Shown: piece by piece, positions 7,823 through 16,594 of the stretch
How the letters are laid out: every line of letters starts with the position of its first letter
Numbering within the stretch: position 1 is the first letter of the stretch
DNA from: SIG603 sp964370635
Lineage (GTDB): Bacteria; Bacillota; Clostridia; Oscillospirales; Acutalibacteraceae
Direction of reading: 5' to 3'
DNA length: 64,000 bases
Assembly: GCA_964370635.1 (NCBI GenBank)
Contig: CAYJJU010000008.1
Span: forward strand, 1-64,000
Program-made: the position numbers and the translations under genes
Notes under the pieces: model-generated
Seen by the model: the letters and a program-made list of their open reading frames with translations, nothing else
Told to the model about the DNA's origin: nothing
Databases searched by the model: none

Positions 7823-9603
7823 TGGAAAATGTAACAACCTTAATAATCGTAATGACAATGATGTTATTAATAATCGGCGGAATTACGATAATATCTCACC
7901 ATTACAATTTAAACAATATCAAGTCAAAAACTGTGGGTGACGGTCAGCACGGAACAGCAAGGTTTGCGACAAAAAGCGAAGTCAAGAAAACGTATAAACA
8001 TATTAAATTTGATGTCAAAAGTTGGAGAAAGGCACCTCCGACAGACTTACCCCAAGGAATAATAATCGGCAGTAAAAGCAAAGGTAAAGATACGGTAGCC
8101 TTGCTAGATACAGACGATGTTCACTGCCTTATGATTGGTGCATCAGGTGTAGGAAAAACCGCCTACTTCCTATATCCGAACCTCGAATTTTCGTGTGCAA
8201 GTGGTGCTTCGTTCATATGTACAGACACCAAGGGAGACCTATTAAAAAATTACGGAGCAATCGCTAAAGACTATTATGGCTACAACATTTCAGCGATAGA
8301 TTTAAGAAATCCATTGAAGAGCGATGGGAACAATCTCTTGCACCTTGTCAACAAATACCACGACATTTATTTAAAGGACAAAAAGAATATATCGGCAAAG
8401 GCGAAAGCCGAAAAGTACGCAAAAATAATTGCGAAGACGATAATAAACTCTAAGGGTGAAAGCTTCGGTCAAAATTCATATTTTTACGATAGCGCAGAGG
8501 GATTGCTCGCAGCCGTTATATTGTTAGTTTCAGAATATTTACCGCCAAAAGATAACGAGCCTGACTGTCGGCATATTGTTTCAGTTTTCAAACTTGTAAA
8601 TGATTTATTGGAGTTAGAGCCGCCGGTAAAAGGCAGACCTGATAAAATAAGGTTTCAAACGCTTATGGAAAAATTACCCGATACGCACAAAGCAAAGTGG
8701 CTAAGTGGTGCGACACTCAATTCATCAGAGCAAGGAATGATGTCGGTTTTTTCAACAGTACTATCAAAACTAAATGCATTTATAGATTCGGAGCTTGAAG
8801 AAATTCTTTGTTACAATAGTGATATAGATAGTGAGAAATTCTGCAAAGAAAAATCAGCTATCTTTTTAATACTCCCAGAAGAGGACCCCGTTAAATATTT
8901 TATGATAAGTCTATTTTTACAACAATTTTATAGAGAATTACTCACTGTAGCAGATGAAAAAGGTGGAAAGTTGCCACGAAAAGTAATAATCTATGGGGAT
9001 GAAATCGGCACAATTCCTCCTATAGAAAGTTTTGAAATGATGCTTTCTGCAGGGCGCTCGAGGGGAATAAGTGTAGTTCCAATTATACAATCGTTTGCAC
9101 AGCTTGAGAAAAATTACGGCAAAGAGGGAGCTGAAATAATAACCGATAACACGCAAGTCAGCGTATTTGGTGGATTTGCTCCGAACTCTAAAACGGCAGA
9201 AACATTGTCAAATGCAATGGGCTCAAAAACTGTGATGAGTGGCTCGGTTACACGTGGAAAGAACGACCCGTCAAAATCACTGCAAATGATGGAACGACCA
9301 CTGATGACAGCAGATGAATTGAAGTCTATTCCCAAGGGAAACTTTGTTGTAATGAAGACAGGCAGTCATCCAATGAAAACAAAACTTAAATTATTTTTAG
9401 ACTGGTGTATAACTTTTGATAGGAGCTATGAAAAAGAGGCGAGAAAGGATAGAAAAATAGCATATGCAGACAGGAAAATTCTTGAGGCAAATATCATAAA
9501 GGAGTTTGGTTTATTTATTAAAGACACAGCAGTCGGAAACAGCAAAACCGCTAAAACTAAAACCATGGAAAGCCAACAAAATAATCAGGGGTATAACCCA
9601 TAA
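7822..9603 (+). CDS. virD4: VirD4/TraG-type coupling protein
   Basis: A 593-residue type IV coupling ATPase that brings the relaxase-DNA complex to the secretion channel. There is one N-terminal transmembrane helix (about residues 5-26), which is short compared with proteins that have two. Walker A is GASGVGKT at 106-113; a Walker B-like strand (KVIIYGDEIGTIPP) is near residue 390. The phrase VPIIQSFAQLEKNYG is typical of VirD4 motif III. Start at ATG 7822 overlaps the previous stop. With VirB4 and the relaxase this gives a functional core for conjugation within the window. Confidence 0.93.
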   Translation: MENVTTLIIVMTMMLLIIGGITIISHHYNLNNIKSKTVGDGQHGTARFATKSEVKKTYKHIKFDVKSWRKAPPTDLPQGIIIGSKSKGKDTVALLDTDDVHCLMIGASGVGKTAYFLYPNLEFSCASGASFICTDTKGDLLKNYGAIAKDYYGYNISAIDLRNPLKSDGNNLLHLVNKYHDIYLKDKKNISAKAKAEKYAKIIAKTIINSKGESFGQNSYFYDSAEGLLAAVILLVSEYLPPKDNEPDCRHIVSVFKLVNDLLELEPPVKGRPDKIRFQTLMEKLPDTHKAKWLSGATLNSSEQGMMSVFSTVLSKLNAFIDSELEEILCYNSDIDSEKFCKEKSAIFLILPEEDPVKYFMISLFLQQFYRELLTVADEKGGKLPRKVIIYGDEIGTIPPIESFEMMLSAGRSRGISVVPIIQSFAQLEKNYGKEGAEIITDNTQVSVFGGFAPNSKTAETLSNAMGSKTVMSGSVTRGKNDPSKSLQMMERPLMTADELKSIPKGNFVVMKTGSHPMKTKLKLFLDWCITFDRSYEKEARKDRKIAYADRKILEANIIKEFGLFIKDTAVGNSKTAKTKTMESQQNNQGYNP

Positions 9604-9619
9604 AGGAGATGATAAAAAC

Positions 9620-9880
9620 TTGAGCATATTCGGAGACTTATATTCCAACGAGGAATTACCCTCAAGAGCCAAGACTGTGTATATGTATCTAAAAGATAGG
9701 GCAAACAAAGATAAAAATTGCTGGCCAGCGATTAAAACCATTTCAAAAGATACTTCCCTATCTGTCAGCACAACAAAAAGAGCCATAGCAGATTTAGTCC
9801 GCTATGGCTATGTAGAAAAGAAAATGAGATACAGAGAAAATGGCTCAAAATCCTCTAACAATTATTTTTTGAAAAGATAA
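9620..9880 (+). CDS. Small helix-turn-helix protein
   Basis: An 86-residue protein that I start at TTG 9620; AAAGGAG lies 12 bases upstream. The reading frame is open back to 9506, but that part overlaps virD4 out of frame and looks like a shadow. The sequence SRAKTVYMYLKDRANK followed by CWPAIKTISKDTSLSVSTTKRAIADLVRYGYVEKK is a winged helix-turn-helix of the replication-initiator/HTH_36 type. It probably regulates the transfer operon or binds element DNA; the target is unknown. Confidence 0.7.
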   Translation: MSIFGDLYSNEELPSRAKTVYMYLKDRANKDKNCWPAIKTISKDTSLSVSTTKRAIADLVRYGYVEKKMRYRENGSKSSNNYFLKR

Positions 9881-9899
9881 TTGTTTATGAAAAAACCAC

Positions 9900-9944
9900 G
9901 GCTCGGCTACCAAGGGGTAATTGCGCCCTTTAGAGAACCGAGCC
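9900..9944. repeat. Nested hairpin downstream of the transfer operon
   Basis: Outer arms GGCTCGG (9900-9906) and CCGAGCC (9938-9944) pair perfectly, and inner arms AAGGG (9912-9916) and CCCTT (9926-9930) pair inside them. No T run follows, so it is not a simple intrinsic terminator. It may be a structured RNA end, a regulator binding site or a processing site. Confidence 0.5.
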
Positions 9945-10025
9945 ACTGGTCATAGAGGACTGACAAGAAGGGAACAGTTTAATTTTATTTATTACAGAGA
10001 GAAAAAATAATAGTTCAATAACTCC

Positions 10026-10328
10026 TTGAAGTTTACACTTTATTGTGATAAAATCAAATTCATTCGCATTTTAGATGCTAAAGTGCACGAGGAGGGGAAT
10101 ATTATAGAAAAGAGTGTTGAACTGTTTGACATCAGGTTATGTGAAACGCTAAAAAGACTAAGGGAGAGGAAGGGATATACTCAGAAATTTATTGCTGATA
10201 AACTCGGCATATGTCGCTCTGCATACGCATATTACGAGGCAGGCAAAGCTCAGCCAAGTCTAGAGAGAGCACTTATTATATCGAAGATTTATGGAATAAC
10301 AATGGAACAGCTTTTAGAGCCGAGGTGA
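10026..10328 (+). CDS. XRE-family transcriptional regulator
   Basis: A small Cro/CI-type repressor. The helix-turn-helix covers LCETLKRLRERKGYT and then GICRSAYAYYEAGKAQPS, the standard layout. The frame is open from TTG 10026, but no ribosome site is found there. A very strong GAGGAGGGG at 10089-10097 lies just before ATT (10101) and ATA (10104), after which the sequence EKSVELFDIRL matches what I remember as the family N-terminus. The protein therefore probably begins at one of these rare codons and is about 75 residues long. It is the last plus-strand gene before the minus-strand cargo and is likely to control ICE genes. Confidence 0.75.
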   Translation: MKFTLYCDKIKFIRILDAKVHEEGNIIEKSVELFDIRLCETLKRLRERKGYTQKFIADKLGICRSAYAYYEAGKAQPSLERALIISKIYGITMEQLLEPR

Positions 10329-10416
10329 AAAATCCAGATTAGCCTCAATCAAATTAATGAAATGCCATATTTTGGGTTCAGGAAACTCTTTTTTGGCTCT
10401 AAATTTCTCGAATTTT

Positions 10417-11685
10417 TTACTCCCCGCCCGATAAAATCTCTCTTGGTTTATACATTACTATCCTGTAAACGGCTATGAGTGACACCGCAAGTGCTATGCC
10501 TATTCCGCATGCATATAGTAGCGACACCACAACTTCGTTTACCACAATATCAAGCTCATGCGAGCTTATTACATTTGATACATTTTCGGTAATCATTCCC
10601 CCAAAGGCGAGGGATAGGGTAATTGCGCCTATTATGATAACCACATTTTCCACTATCATTTGCATGGCTATTTTAAATCTATTTTCGCCCAAAGACATGA
10701 GTATTCCTATTTCAAAGCCTCTGTCGTTTAAATTACTTATTACAAGCAAGGAGAGTATCGTGGTCGCCATTACTACCGACATCACGACCAAGGCTTCGGA
10801 AATGCTAACCGCCGTGCCTGTCGATAAACTTACCCTTAAATAATCTGTGTTGTCGACCAAAAATTCATAGTCGCCCTCAAGGCCTAAGTCATTTATGGTG
10901 ACAAGCGCCTGTTTTTCAAATTCTTCACCGGAAGTCGGGTCTGTAAGCACATAATTTGCCCTATGTATTTTGTCGTTATTGTCAATCAGCATTGCCGTGT
11001 CCACCGAGGTATAAATTTGATTTTCAAAATTAAAATCCGGTGAGTCGCTTTGCTGGCTTGCCTGACTTGAAGTGTAAGAACCAACAATTTCAAGGCTTAT
11101 AGGGTCTGTATAGCTAATCCCGTCGTTTGACGCTAAAAAACCTATTATTTCTATGGTATCGCCCAAAACAAAGCCGTTTGCCTGCATGGTGTTAAGGCTT
11201 ACTATGCACTGGTTGGTGTCACCTTTTTCCAGATGTCGTCCAAACATCAAAACCTGAGTTTCCTCCAAAAAATCCTCATGTTTTGTCGTGTCTTCTATTC
11301 CTGAAACGGTGATGTTCGCCCAGTCTTTATAATCTGTTTTTTGAATATCCGACATATAAACATCAAAACCGTTTGGTATTGCTAGCGTCTTTAAGTTAAC
11401 ATCAAACTGCCCATTATGCACAAGCTCTGAGTTTGCAAGCTCCTTTGCAAGCGATATGGGCACAGTGTTGTCGCCCCTTACAGTGCTTTGTATTCTGTGA
11501 GAGTTTGTCACCTGTACGCTCGCCCGTATCTCGGATTTTGCCTCTTCGGCGTACTGATTTGCCCCAAAATATGTGGTAATTCCGGACAAAACAAGCACCG
11601 ACATCACCGCATAAATCAGCAACATCAAAATAGCATTTGTCTTTCTGTAAACTATACTTTTAACTGCTCTTTTAATAAAATTCAT
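10417..11685 (-). CDS. FtsX-like ABC transporter permease
   Basis: A 422-residue permease of the MacB/FtsX type: one N-terminal helix (about 15-40), a large extracellular domain (about 40-285), and three helices in the last 140 residues. The segment ISNLNDRGFEIGILMSLGENRFKI is the typical coupling helix that touches the ATPase. It is the last gene of a run of four permeases and the most diverged. The start ATG has its AGGAGG site inside the end of the upstream gene, whose final codons are AGG AGG TAG. It probably acts with the ATPase at 19325-19990 in peptide export, self-immunity or sensing; which of these cannot be told from sequence. Confidence 0.85.
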   Translation of the reverse strand: MNFIKRAVKSIVYRKTNAILMLLIYAVMSVLVLSGITTYFGANQYAEEAKSEIRASVQVTNSHRIQSTVRGDNTVPISLAKELANSELVHNGQFDVNLKTLAIPNGFDVYMSDIQKTDYKDWANITVSGIEDTTKHEDFLEETQVLMFGRHLEKGDTNQCIVSLNTMQANGFVLGDTIEIIGFLASNDGISYTDPISLEIVGSYTSSQASQQSDSPDFNFENQIYTSVDTAMLIDNNDKIHRANYVLTDPTSGEEFEKQALVTINDLGLEGDYEFLVDNTDYLRVSLSTGTAVSISEALVVMSVVMATTILSLLVISNLNDRGFEIGILMSLGENRFKIAMQMIVENVVIIIGAITLSLAFGGMITENVSNVISSHELDIVVNEVVVSLLYACGIGIALAVSLIAVYRIVMYKPREILSGGE

Positions 11686-11688
11686 ATT

Positions 11689-13206
11689 CTACCTCCTGCT
11701 TGTAAGTAACACCGTTTGAATAAGTGCGGAGATTATTGTTAAAACTCCTGCAAAACCTATGAAAGTCAGTAGCACTTGTAAATTATAAGTAGGTATGATA
11801 TTCGGCGCTACGCTTAGGTCTGTTGGTTCTTTTAATACCATTACCGTAGATATAGTGTGGTAAGACCTATCTCGATAGCCCGCTTCCTGTGCGTACTCAG
11901 TATTTGCAATTTCACTAATTTGACTATTTAGTATAGATTGTCCCTCATATGCACTGTTTGTATAATCGCTTACTATGGGAACGCCCGCCACTATTCCTAT
12001 GACAATTCCTATCAGCGACGAAATAACTACTATCGCCAGTGTTTCCACACATACCTGCATGGCGACTTTTACTTTGCTTTCACCCATAGAGAGTAAAACT
12101 CCAAACTCCCTGTATCTTTTCTTAATAGAGTTTGCGGATATTAAAATTAATATGAGCACTGCTCCGCCTACAAAGCCTATCAGCGCAAAGGCAGATAAGT
12201 CACGCACCCTTTCTATAGGTTCTGCCACCATTTCATACCATTCGTTGTCACGGTGCACATCGACAAATTTATTATCCATGAAATATTCAACTGTTTCTTC
12301 AAGCTCTAAACCCTGTGCTTCTTCGGGGACAGGCGGTGGACTTAGGTCGTACCTTGTTTCATACACTTTTCGCACATTAAAAGTTTTTTCTACATATTCA
12401 ATGTAGTCCCTAACTTCTTGTTCGTCTTCAAAATACACACTAAGCGAATACGAAGGGGCGGAGGGGTTTTTGTTGTCTTCTCGACTGTGAATGACACCGT
12501 AAGTATCTATTGGCATCATAATAATTTCGTCGGGTGAAGAGCCGTAACCCAGCAAAAATTCCTCTTTTTCTCTATCAAATATGCCTATAATTTCAAGCAC
12601 ATATTCTACATCAAGGTCACGCACCTTTTTTGCTATTAGGTCATGCCCCGAAAGCGTATCGCCTATTTTTAGCCCATTCATCTCGGCAAATTCTCTTGAG
12701 ATTAAACAAAGTTTTTCCCCTGCGTCGTCCCTTGTAATATGTCGCCCCTCTACTAGCATGAAGCCAAAAGCTGTAAAAGCTATGTCGGTCTTAGAGTCGA
12801 CTAACATATAGGCTTCCGCATCGTATTCGTATTCTTCTGTATAGAAATTTGTTTCTATAGTGTTTTCAAATAATTTATATTTTCCTCTATACTCTAAGGG
12901 TATTGTAGTTGAATAATTGTAGCCGTCAATATATGAAGGCACCAATAATTTTTCAATATCTTCTCTTTCAAAAGCATATCCACCACCAATAGATCCTCCC
13001 GGAACATTCACGGAGTAAAGAGCTGTATTAATTGTCACAGCATTTTTAACCGACACTTCCAAGGTTTTTACATAGTCATCAGCCGTTTGATAAATAATTA
13101 GGCATGCGACAATAAAAGCGAATACTACCGAAAAAATTACTATTTGCAAAATTGTCTTACTCATATTTGATTTTAGATTAAAATATGCTCGCTTTATGCT
13201 GTTCAT
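11689..13206 (-). CDS. FtsX-like ABC permease, paralogue 3 of 3, shortened C-terminus
   Basis: A 505-residue permease very similar to its two upstream neighbours over the first 60 residues and the C-terminal transmembrane region. It differs at the end: the siblings have about nine residues (IYITRIKPT region) between the last helix and the final LLTSRR, and these are missing here, as from an in-frame deletion of about 27 bases. The last transmembrane helix may therefore be shortened. The last codons (AGG AGG) form the ribosome site of the next gene. Membrane layout is one N-terminal helix, a large outside domain, then three helices. Confidence 0.85.
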   Translation of the reverse strand: MNSIKRAYFNLKSNMSKTILQIVIFSVVFAFIVACLIIYQTADDYVKTLEVSVKNAVTINTALYSVNVPGGSIGGGYAFEREDIEKLLVPSYIDGYNYSTTIPLEYRGKYKLFENTIETNFYTEEYEYDAEAYMLVDSKTDIAFTAFGFMLVEGRHITRDDAGEKLCLISREFAEMNGLKIGDTLSGHDLIAKKVRDLDVEYVLEIIGIFDREKEEFLLGYGSSPDEIIMMPIDTYGVIHSREDNKNPSAPSYSLSVYFEDEQEVRDYIEYVEKTFNVRKVYETRYDLSPPPVPEEAQGLELEETVEYFMDNKFVDVHRDNEWYEMVAEPIERVRDLSAFALIGFVGGAVLILILISANSIKKRYREFGVLLSMGESKVKVAMQVCVETLAIVVISSLIGIVIGIVAGVPIVSDYTNSAYEGQSILNSQISEIANTEYAQEAGYRDRSYHTISTVMVLKEPTDLSVAPNIIPTYNLQVLLTFIGFAGVLTIISALIQTVLLTSRR

Positions 13207-13210
13207 ATTT

Positions 13211-14746
13211 TTACCTCCTGCTAGTAAGTAACACCGTCGGTTTAATTCTTGTTATATAAATCGTTTGAATAAGTGCCGAGATTACCGTTAAAACTCCCGA
13301 AAAAGCTATGAAAGTCAGTAGCACTTGTAAATTATAAGTAGGCATGATATTTGGTGCTACGCTTAAGTCTGTGGGTAGCTTGTATAAAAGATATACTGCA
13401 ATTTCGTGATAATCTCTGCCGCTAATATTCACGTTATCCTCATAGCCTTTATTTAAGTTCTGTGTTATTTGTTGGTTTAAGACCGCTTGCCCATCGTAAG
13501 CCTCGTTTGTGTAGTGACTTACCGTCGGCACACCAATTAAAACTCCAAGTATAATTCCTATAAATGACGCAATAACTATTATACTCAGCGTTTCAGCGCA
13601 TACTTGCATGGCTATTTTTATTTTACTTTCACCCATTGAAAGTAAAACTCCAAACTCCCTATATCTTTTCTTAATAGAGTTTGCAGATGTAAGCACCAAT
13701 ATCAAAACTGCACCGCCTATAAAGCCTATCAGTGCAAAGCCGGATAAATCACGTACCCTTTCTATAGGTTCTGCCACCATTTCATACCATTCGTTGTCGA
13801 TATACACATCTACAAACTGGTTTTCAAACAGGTAATCTACTAATTCTTCAAATTCTAAGTCTACCGCCTCTTCGGGTATAACGGGCGGAGAAACGTCATA
13901 TCTTGACTCAAATACTTTGCGTACATTAAAAGTTTCTTTTACATACTCTAAATACTTATCTATTTCCGCTTCGTCTTCAAAATATATGCTCCTTGTATGG
14001 CTTGCAGGTATGCGGGGCGTGCCGTCGTCCTTAACTGCGTAGACCCCATATGTATCAATCGGCATCATCACCAATTCATTTGGCGATACACCATAACCCT
14101 CTAAAAACTCGCCCTGCGGGCCTTCAAATAAGCCTATTATTTCAAATTCATAGGTAATATCACTGTCAAAAAACTCCTTTTCAAATTGGTCGTGTGCGGT
14201 AAATGTATCGCCTATCTTTAAGTTATTCATATCTGCAAGCTCTTTTGATATTAATCCGACTTTTTTCCCAGCATCGTCTATGGTAATATGTCTGCCATCT
14301 ACTAAGGTAAATCCGAAAGCGGTAAAGGCTATGTCGGTTTTTGAATCTACCATCATATATAAATAGCCATCATATTCCTTATAATAAGGTGTTTCTATAG
14401 AGTTTTCTATAATTTTATATTTATCACTATAACCTAAATAGGTAAAGCCGGAGTAATTATATCCGTCTATATAATCAGGCACAAGTAACTCGTCAAATTT
14501 TTCCTTATCAATGCCATATGCACTCGAAGTTATAGCTCCGTTATCATTTATAGAAACACGAGATGGAGTGACCGTTACCGCATTCTTAACAGACAGCTCC
14601 AAGGTTTTTACGTAATCATCGGCAGTTTGATAAATAATTAAGCATGCGACAATAAACGCAAATACAACTGAAAATATTATTATTTGCAAGACTGTCCTTC
14701 CCATATTTGCTTTTAGGCTAAAATACGCTCGTTTTATGCTGTTCAT
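13211..14746 (-). CDS. FtsX-like ABC permease, paralogue 2 of 3
   Basis: A 511-residue permease with an N-terminal helix at about 18-40, an extracellular domain to about residue 340 and three C-terminal helices. The motif SIKKRYREFGVLLSMGESK marks the cytoplasmic coupling helix after the second transmembrane segment. The first 137 bases of the gene are identical to those of the upstream paralogue, which points to recent duplication or gene conversion. The extracellular domains differ more than the membrane parts, as expected if each copy sees a different ligand. It ends in AGG AGG TAA, giving the ribosome site for the next gene. Confidence 0.87.
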   Translation of the reverse strand: MNSIKRAYFSLKANMGRTVLQIIIFSVVFAFIVACLIIYQTADDYVKTLELSVKNAVTVTPSRVSINDNGAITSSAYGIDKEKFDELLVPDYIDGYNYSGFTYLGYSDKYKIIENSIETPYYKEYDGYLYMMVDSKTDIAFTAFGFTLVDGRHITIDDAGKKVGLISKELADMNNLKIGDTFTAHDQFEKEFFDSDITYEFEIIGLFEGPQGEFLEGYGVSPNELVMMPIDTYGVYAVKDDGTPRIPASHTRSIYFEDEAEIDKYLEYVKETFNVRKVFESRYDVSPPVIPEEAVDLEFEELVDYLFENQFVDVYIDNEWYEMVAEPIERVRDLSGFALIGFIGGAVLILVLTSANSIKKRYREFGVLLSMGESKIKIAMQVCAETLSIIVIASFIGIILGVLIGVPTVSHYTNEAYDGQAVLNQQITQNLNKGYEDNVNISGRDYHEIAVYLLYKLPTDLSVAPNIMPTYNLQVLLTFIAFSGVLTVISALIQTIYITRIKPTVLLTSRR

Positions 14747-14750
14747 ATTT

Positions 14751-16298
14751 TTACCTCCTGCTTGTAAGTAACACCGTCGGTTTAATCCTTGTAATATAAA
14801 TGGTTTGTATAAGTGCTGAGATTATTGTTAAAACTCCTGCAAAACTTATGAAAGTCAGTAGCACTTGTAAATTATAGGTCGGTAATATATTCGGCGCTAC
14901 GCTTAGGTCGGTAGGCTCTCTAAAAAGTAAGGCGCTGGTTATGGTATAGGTATCTCTATTTATAAGGCCTGTTCCTTGTGAATAGTCTGAATTTGCAATT
15001 TCGGATATTTGGTTATTTAATACAGATTGCGATTCATATGCACTGTTTGTATAGTGGCTTACGGTCGGGACACCCACTAAAATCCCCAGTATAATTCCTA
15101 TAAATGATGCAATAATTATAACTGTCAGCGTTTCCACACATACTTGCATGGCTATTTTCACTTTGTTTTCACCCATTGATAGCAAAACGCCAAATTCTCT
15201 ATATCTTTTCTTAATAGAATTTGCAGATATGAGTATGAGTATGAGTACCGCTCCGCCTACAAAGCCTATCAGTGCAAAGCCCGATAAATCCCGTACCCTT
15301 TCTATCGGCTCTGCTACCATTTCATACCATTCGGTGTCAAGATACACGTCAATAAATCTATTATCAGTAAAATACTCAAGTGTTTCCTCAAGTCCTAATC
15401 CTTGCGCTTCTTCGGGGAGAGGCGGTGGACTTAAGTCATACCTTGTTTCAAACACTTTTCGCACATTAAAGATGTTTTCCACATGCTTTATATACTGCGC
15501 AATATCTTCTTCGTTTTCAAAATATACAGATAATGAATATGTACCGATAAAAGAAGGTTCTTCCTCATCATCTCCTTGAATAATAGTGGCAAAAGTATCT
15601 ATTGGCATCATAAAAATTTCGTCGGGTGAGCCTCCGTAACCTATCAAAAATTCGCCACCTTTGCTATCAAATATACCTATAATTTCAAGTTCATATTTTA
15701 CATCTTCATCATGTGCTAGCTTTAGTAATCTGTCATACCCTACAAGAGTGTCGCCAATTTTTAGCCCATTCATTTCGGAAAATTCTTTTGATATTAAACA
15801 AACTCTTTCCCCTGCATCAGCTTCTGTGATATGTCTGCCGTCTATTAGTGTAAAACCAAAGGCTGTAAAAGCTATATCGGTCTTAGAGTCGACTAACATA
15901 TACGCTTCTGCATCGCCTTCATAGGTTACCATATAGGGATTAGTTTCTATTGTGTTTTCAAATATATTATACTTATCTCTATAGTCTATATGTCGACTGT
16001 TTGAATAATTGTAGCCATAGACATATTCCGGCTCGATTAATTTTTCTATATCCTCTCTTTCAAAAGGATACATGCCACCGGTTATTGCTCCTGAGTCGCC
16101 CACCCAGTGTTCAGCCGGTCTAATCGTTACCGAATTCTTAACCGACAGTTCTAAAGTTTTCACGTAATCATCGGCAGTTTGATAAATAATTAAGCATGCG
16201 ACAATAAACGCAAATACAACTGAAAATATTATTATTTGCAAGACTGTCCTTCCCATATTTGCTTTTAGGCTAAAATACGCTCGTTTTATGCTGTTCAT
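14751..16298 (-). CDS. FtsX-like ABC permease, paralogue 1 of 3
   Basis: A 515-residue permease directly downstream of the Cys-rich precursor gene, starting after an AAGGTGA site. Domain plan as in its paralogues: helix at 18-40, large extracellular domain, three C-terminal helices, coupling helix RYREFGVLLSMGENKV. Because it follows the precursor in the same operon, it and its copies may export the peptide, protect the producer from it, or report its presence. MacB-type permeases of this size usually work as pairs with a LolD/MacB-like ATPase, and one is encoded upstream at 19325-19990. Confidence 0.87.
   Translation of the reverse strand: MNSIKRAYFSLKANMGRTVLQIIIFSVVFAFIVACLIIYQTADDYVKTLELSVKNSVTIRPAEHWVGDSGAITGGMYPFEREDIEKLIEPEYVYGYNYSNSRHIDYRDKYNIFENTIETNPYMVTYEGDAEAYMLVDSKTDIAFTAFGFTLIDGRHITEADAGERVCLISKEFSEMNGLKIGDTLVGYDRLLKLAHDEDVKYELEIIGIFDSKGGEFLIGYGGSPDEIFMMPIDTFATIIQGDDEEEPSFIGTYSLSVYFENEEDIAQYIKHVENIFNVRKVFETRYDLSPPPLPEEAQGLGLEETLEYFTDNRFIDVYLDTEWYEMVAEPIERVRDLSGFALIGFVGGAVLILILISANSIKKRYREFGVLLSMGENKVKIAMQVCVETLTVIIIASFIGIILGILVGVPTVSHYTNSAYESQSVLNNQISEIANSDYSQGTGLINRDTYTITSALLFREPTDLSVAPNILPTYNLQVLLTFISFAGVLTIISALIQTIYITRIKPTVLLTSRR
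16162..16298. repeat. 137-bp identical copy at the start of two permease genes
   Basis: Bases 16162-16298 are identical to 14610-14746. Both cover the first 45 codons of adjacent permease genes. The third paralogue (around 13070-13206) is similar but carries many differences. This is direct evidence for recent duplication or conversion within the array. Confidence 0.9.
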
Positions 16299-16360
16299 GT
16301 GGTCACCTTCTGTAAAATTAGATTAAATAACGCAAAATACCTTGCGCTATTTTGGTGTTA

Positions 16361-16537
16361 TTAGCTATATATCATACTAGAGACATTACTTAATGCTCGA
16401 AATTCTGGACTCGTTGAAAGCTCTAATGGTCTTCCCATTCCTGGTGAATAACATACACATGTGCATGGAAGGCAGTTACAAGCGTACAAGTATATCGATT
16501 TTTTTACATTTTCTTTTCTTTTTAAACTCTTTTTCAT
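16361..16537 (-). CDS. Cys-rich RiPP precursor peptide (CLI_3235/Clo7bot-like)
   Basis: A 58-residue peptide with a perfect AGGAGG site 7 bases before the ATG at 16537. The N-terminus is very basic (MKKSLKRKENVKK), then comes SIYLYACNCLPCTCVCYSPG with five Cys at positions 20, 22, 25, 27 and 29, and a polar tail without Cys. Basic leader, a YA-C boundary and a C-x-C-x2-C-x-C-x-C cluster resemble what I remember of the clostridial CLI_3235 and Clo7bot precursor families. It sits between a TIGR04066-like gene and the permeases, and two genes from a CcpM-like radical SAM enzyme, the expected maturase. The most likely product has thioether (Cys-carbon) crosslinks. The tail may be cut off or be part of the product. 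Confidence 0.82.
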   Translation of the reverse strand: MKKSLKRKENVKKSIYLYACNCLPCTCVCYSPGMGRPLELSTSPEFRALSNVSSMIYS

Positions 16538-16594
16538 ATTGATTCCTCCTTAAAATTTTATCGTAAATATTCTGGGTATTCAAAATATTTAACT

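Noticed and set aside
10475..16000. Several plus-strand open frames inside the permease array (for example 11975-12406, 15148-15579)
   Set aside because: They are opposite-strand shadows of the permease genes, repeat at the same place in each paralogue and lack ribosome sites.
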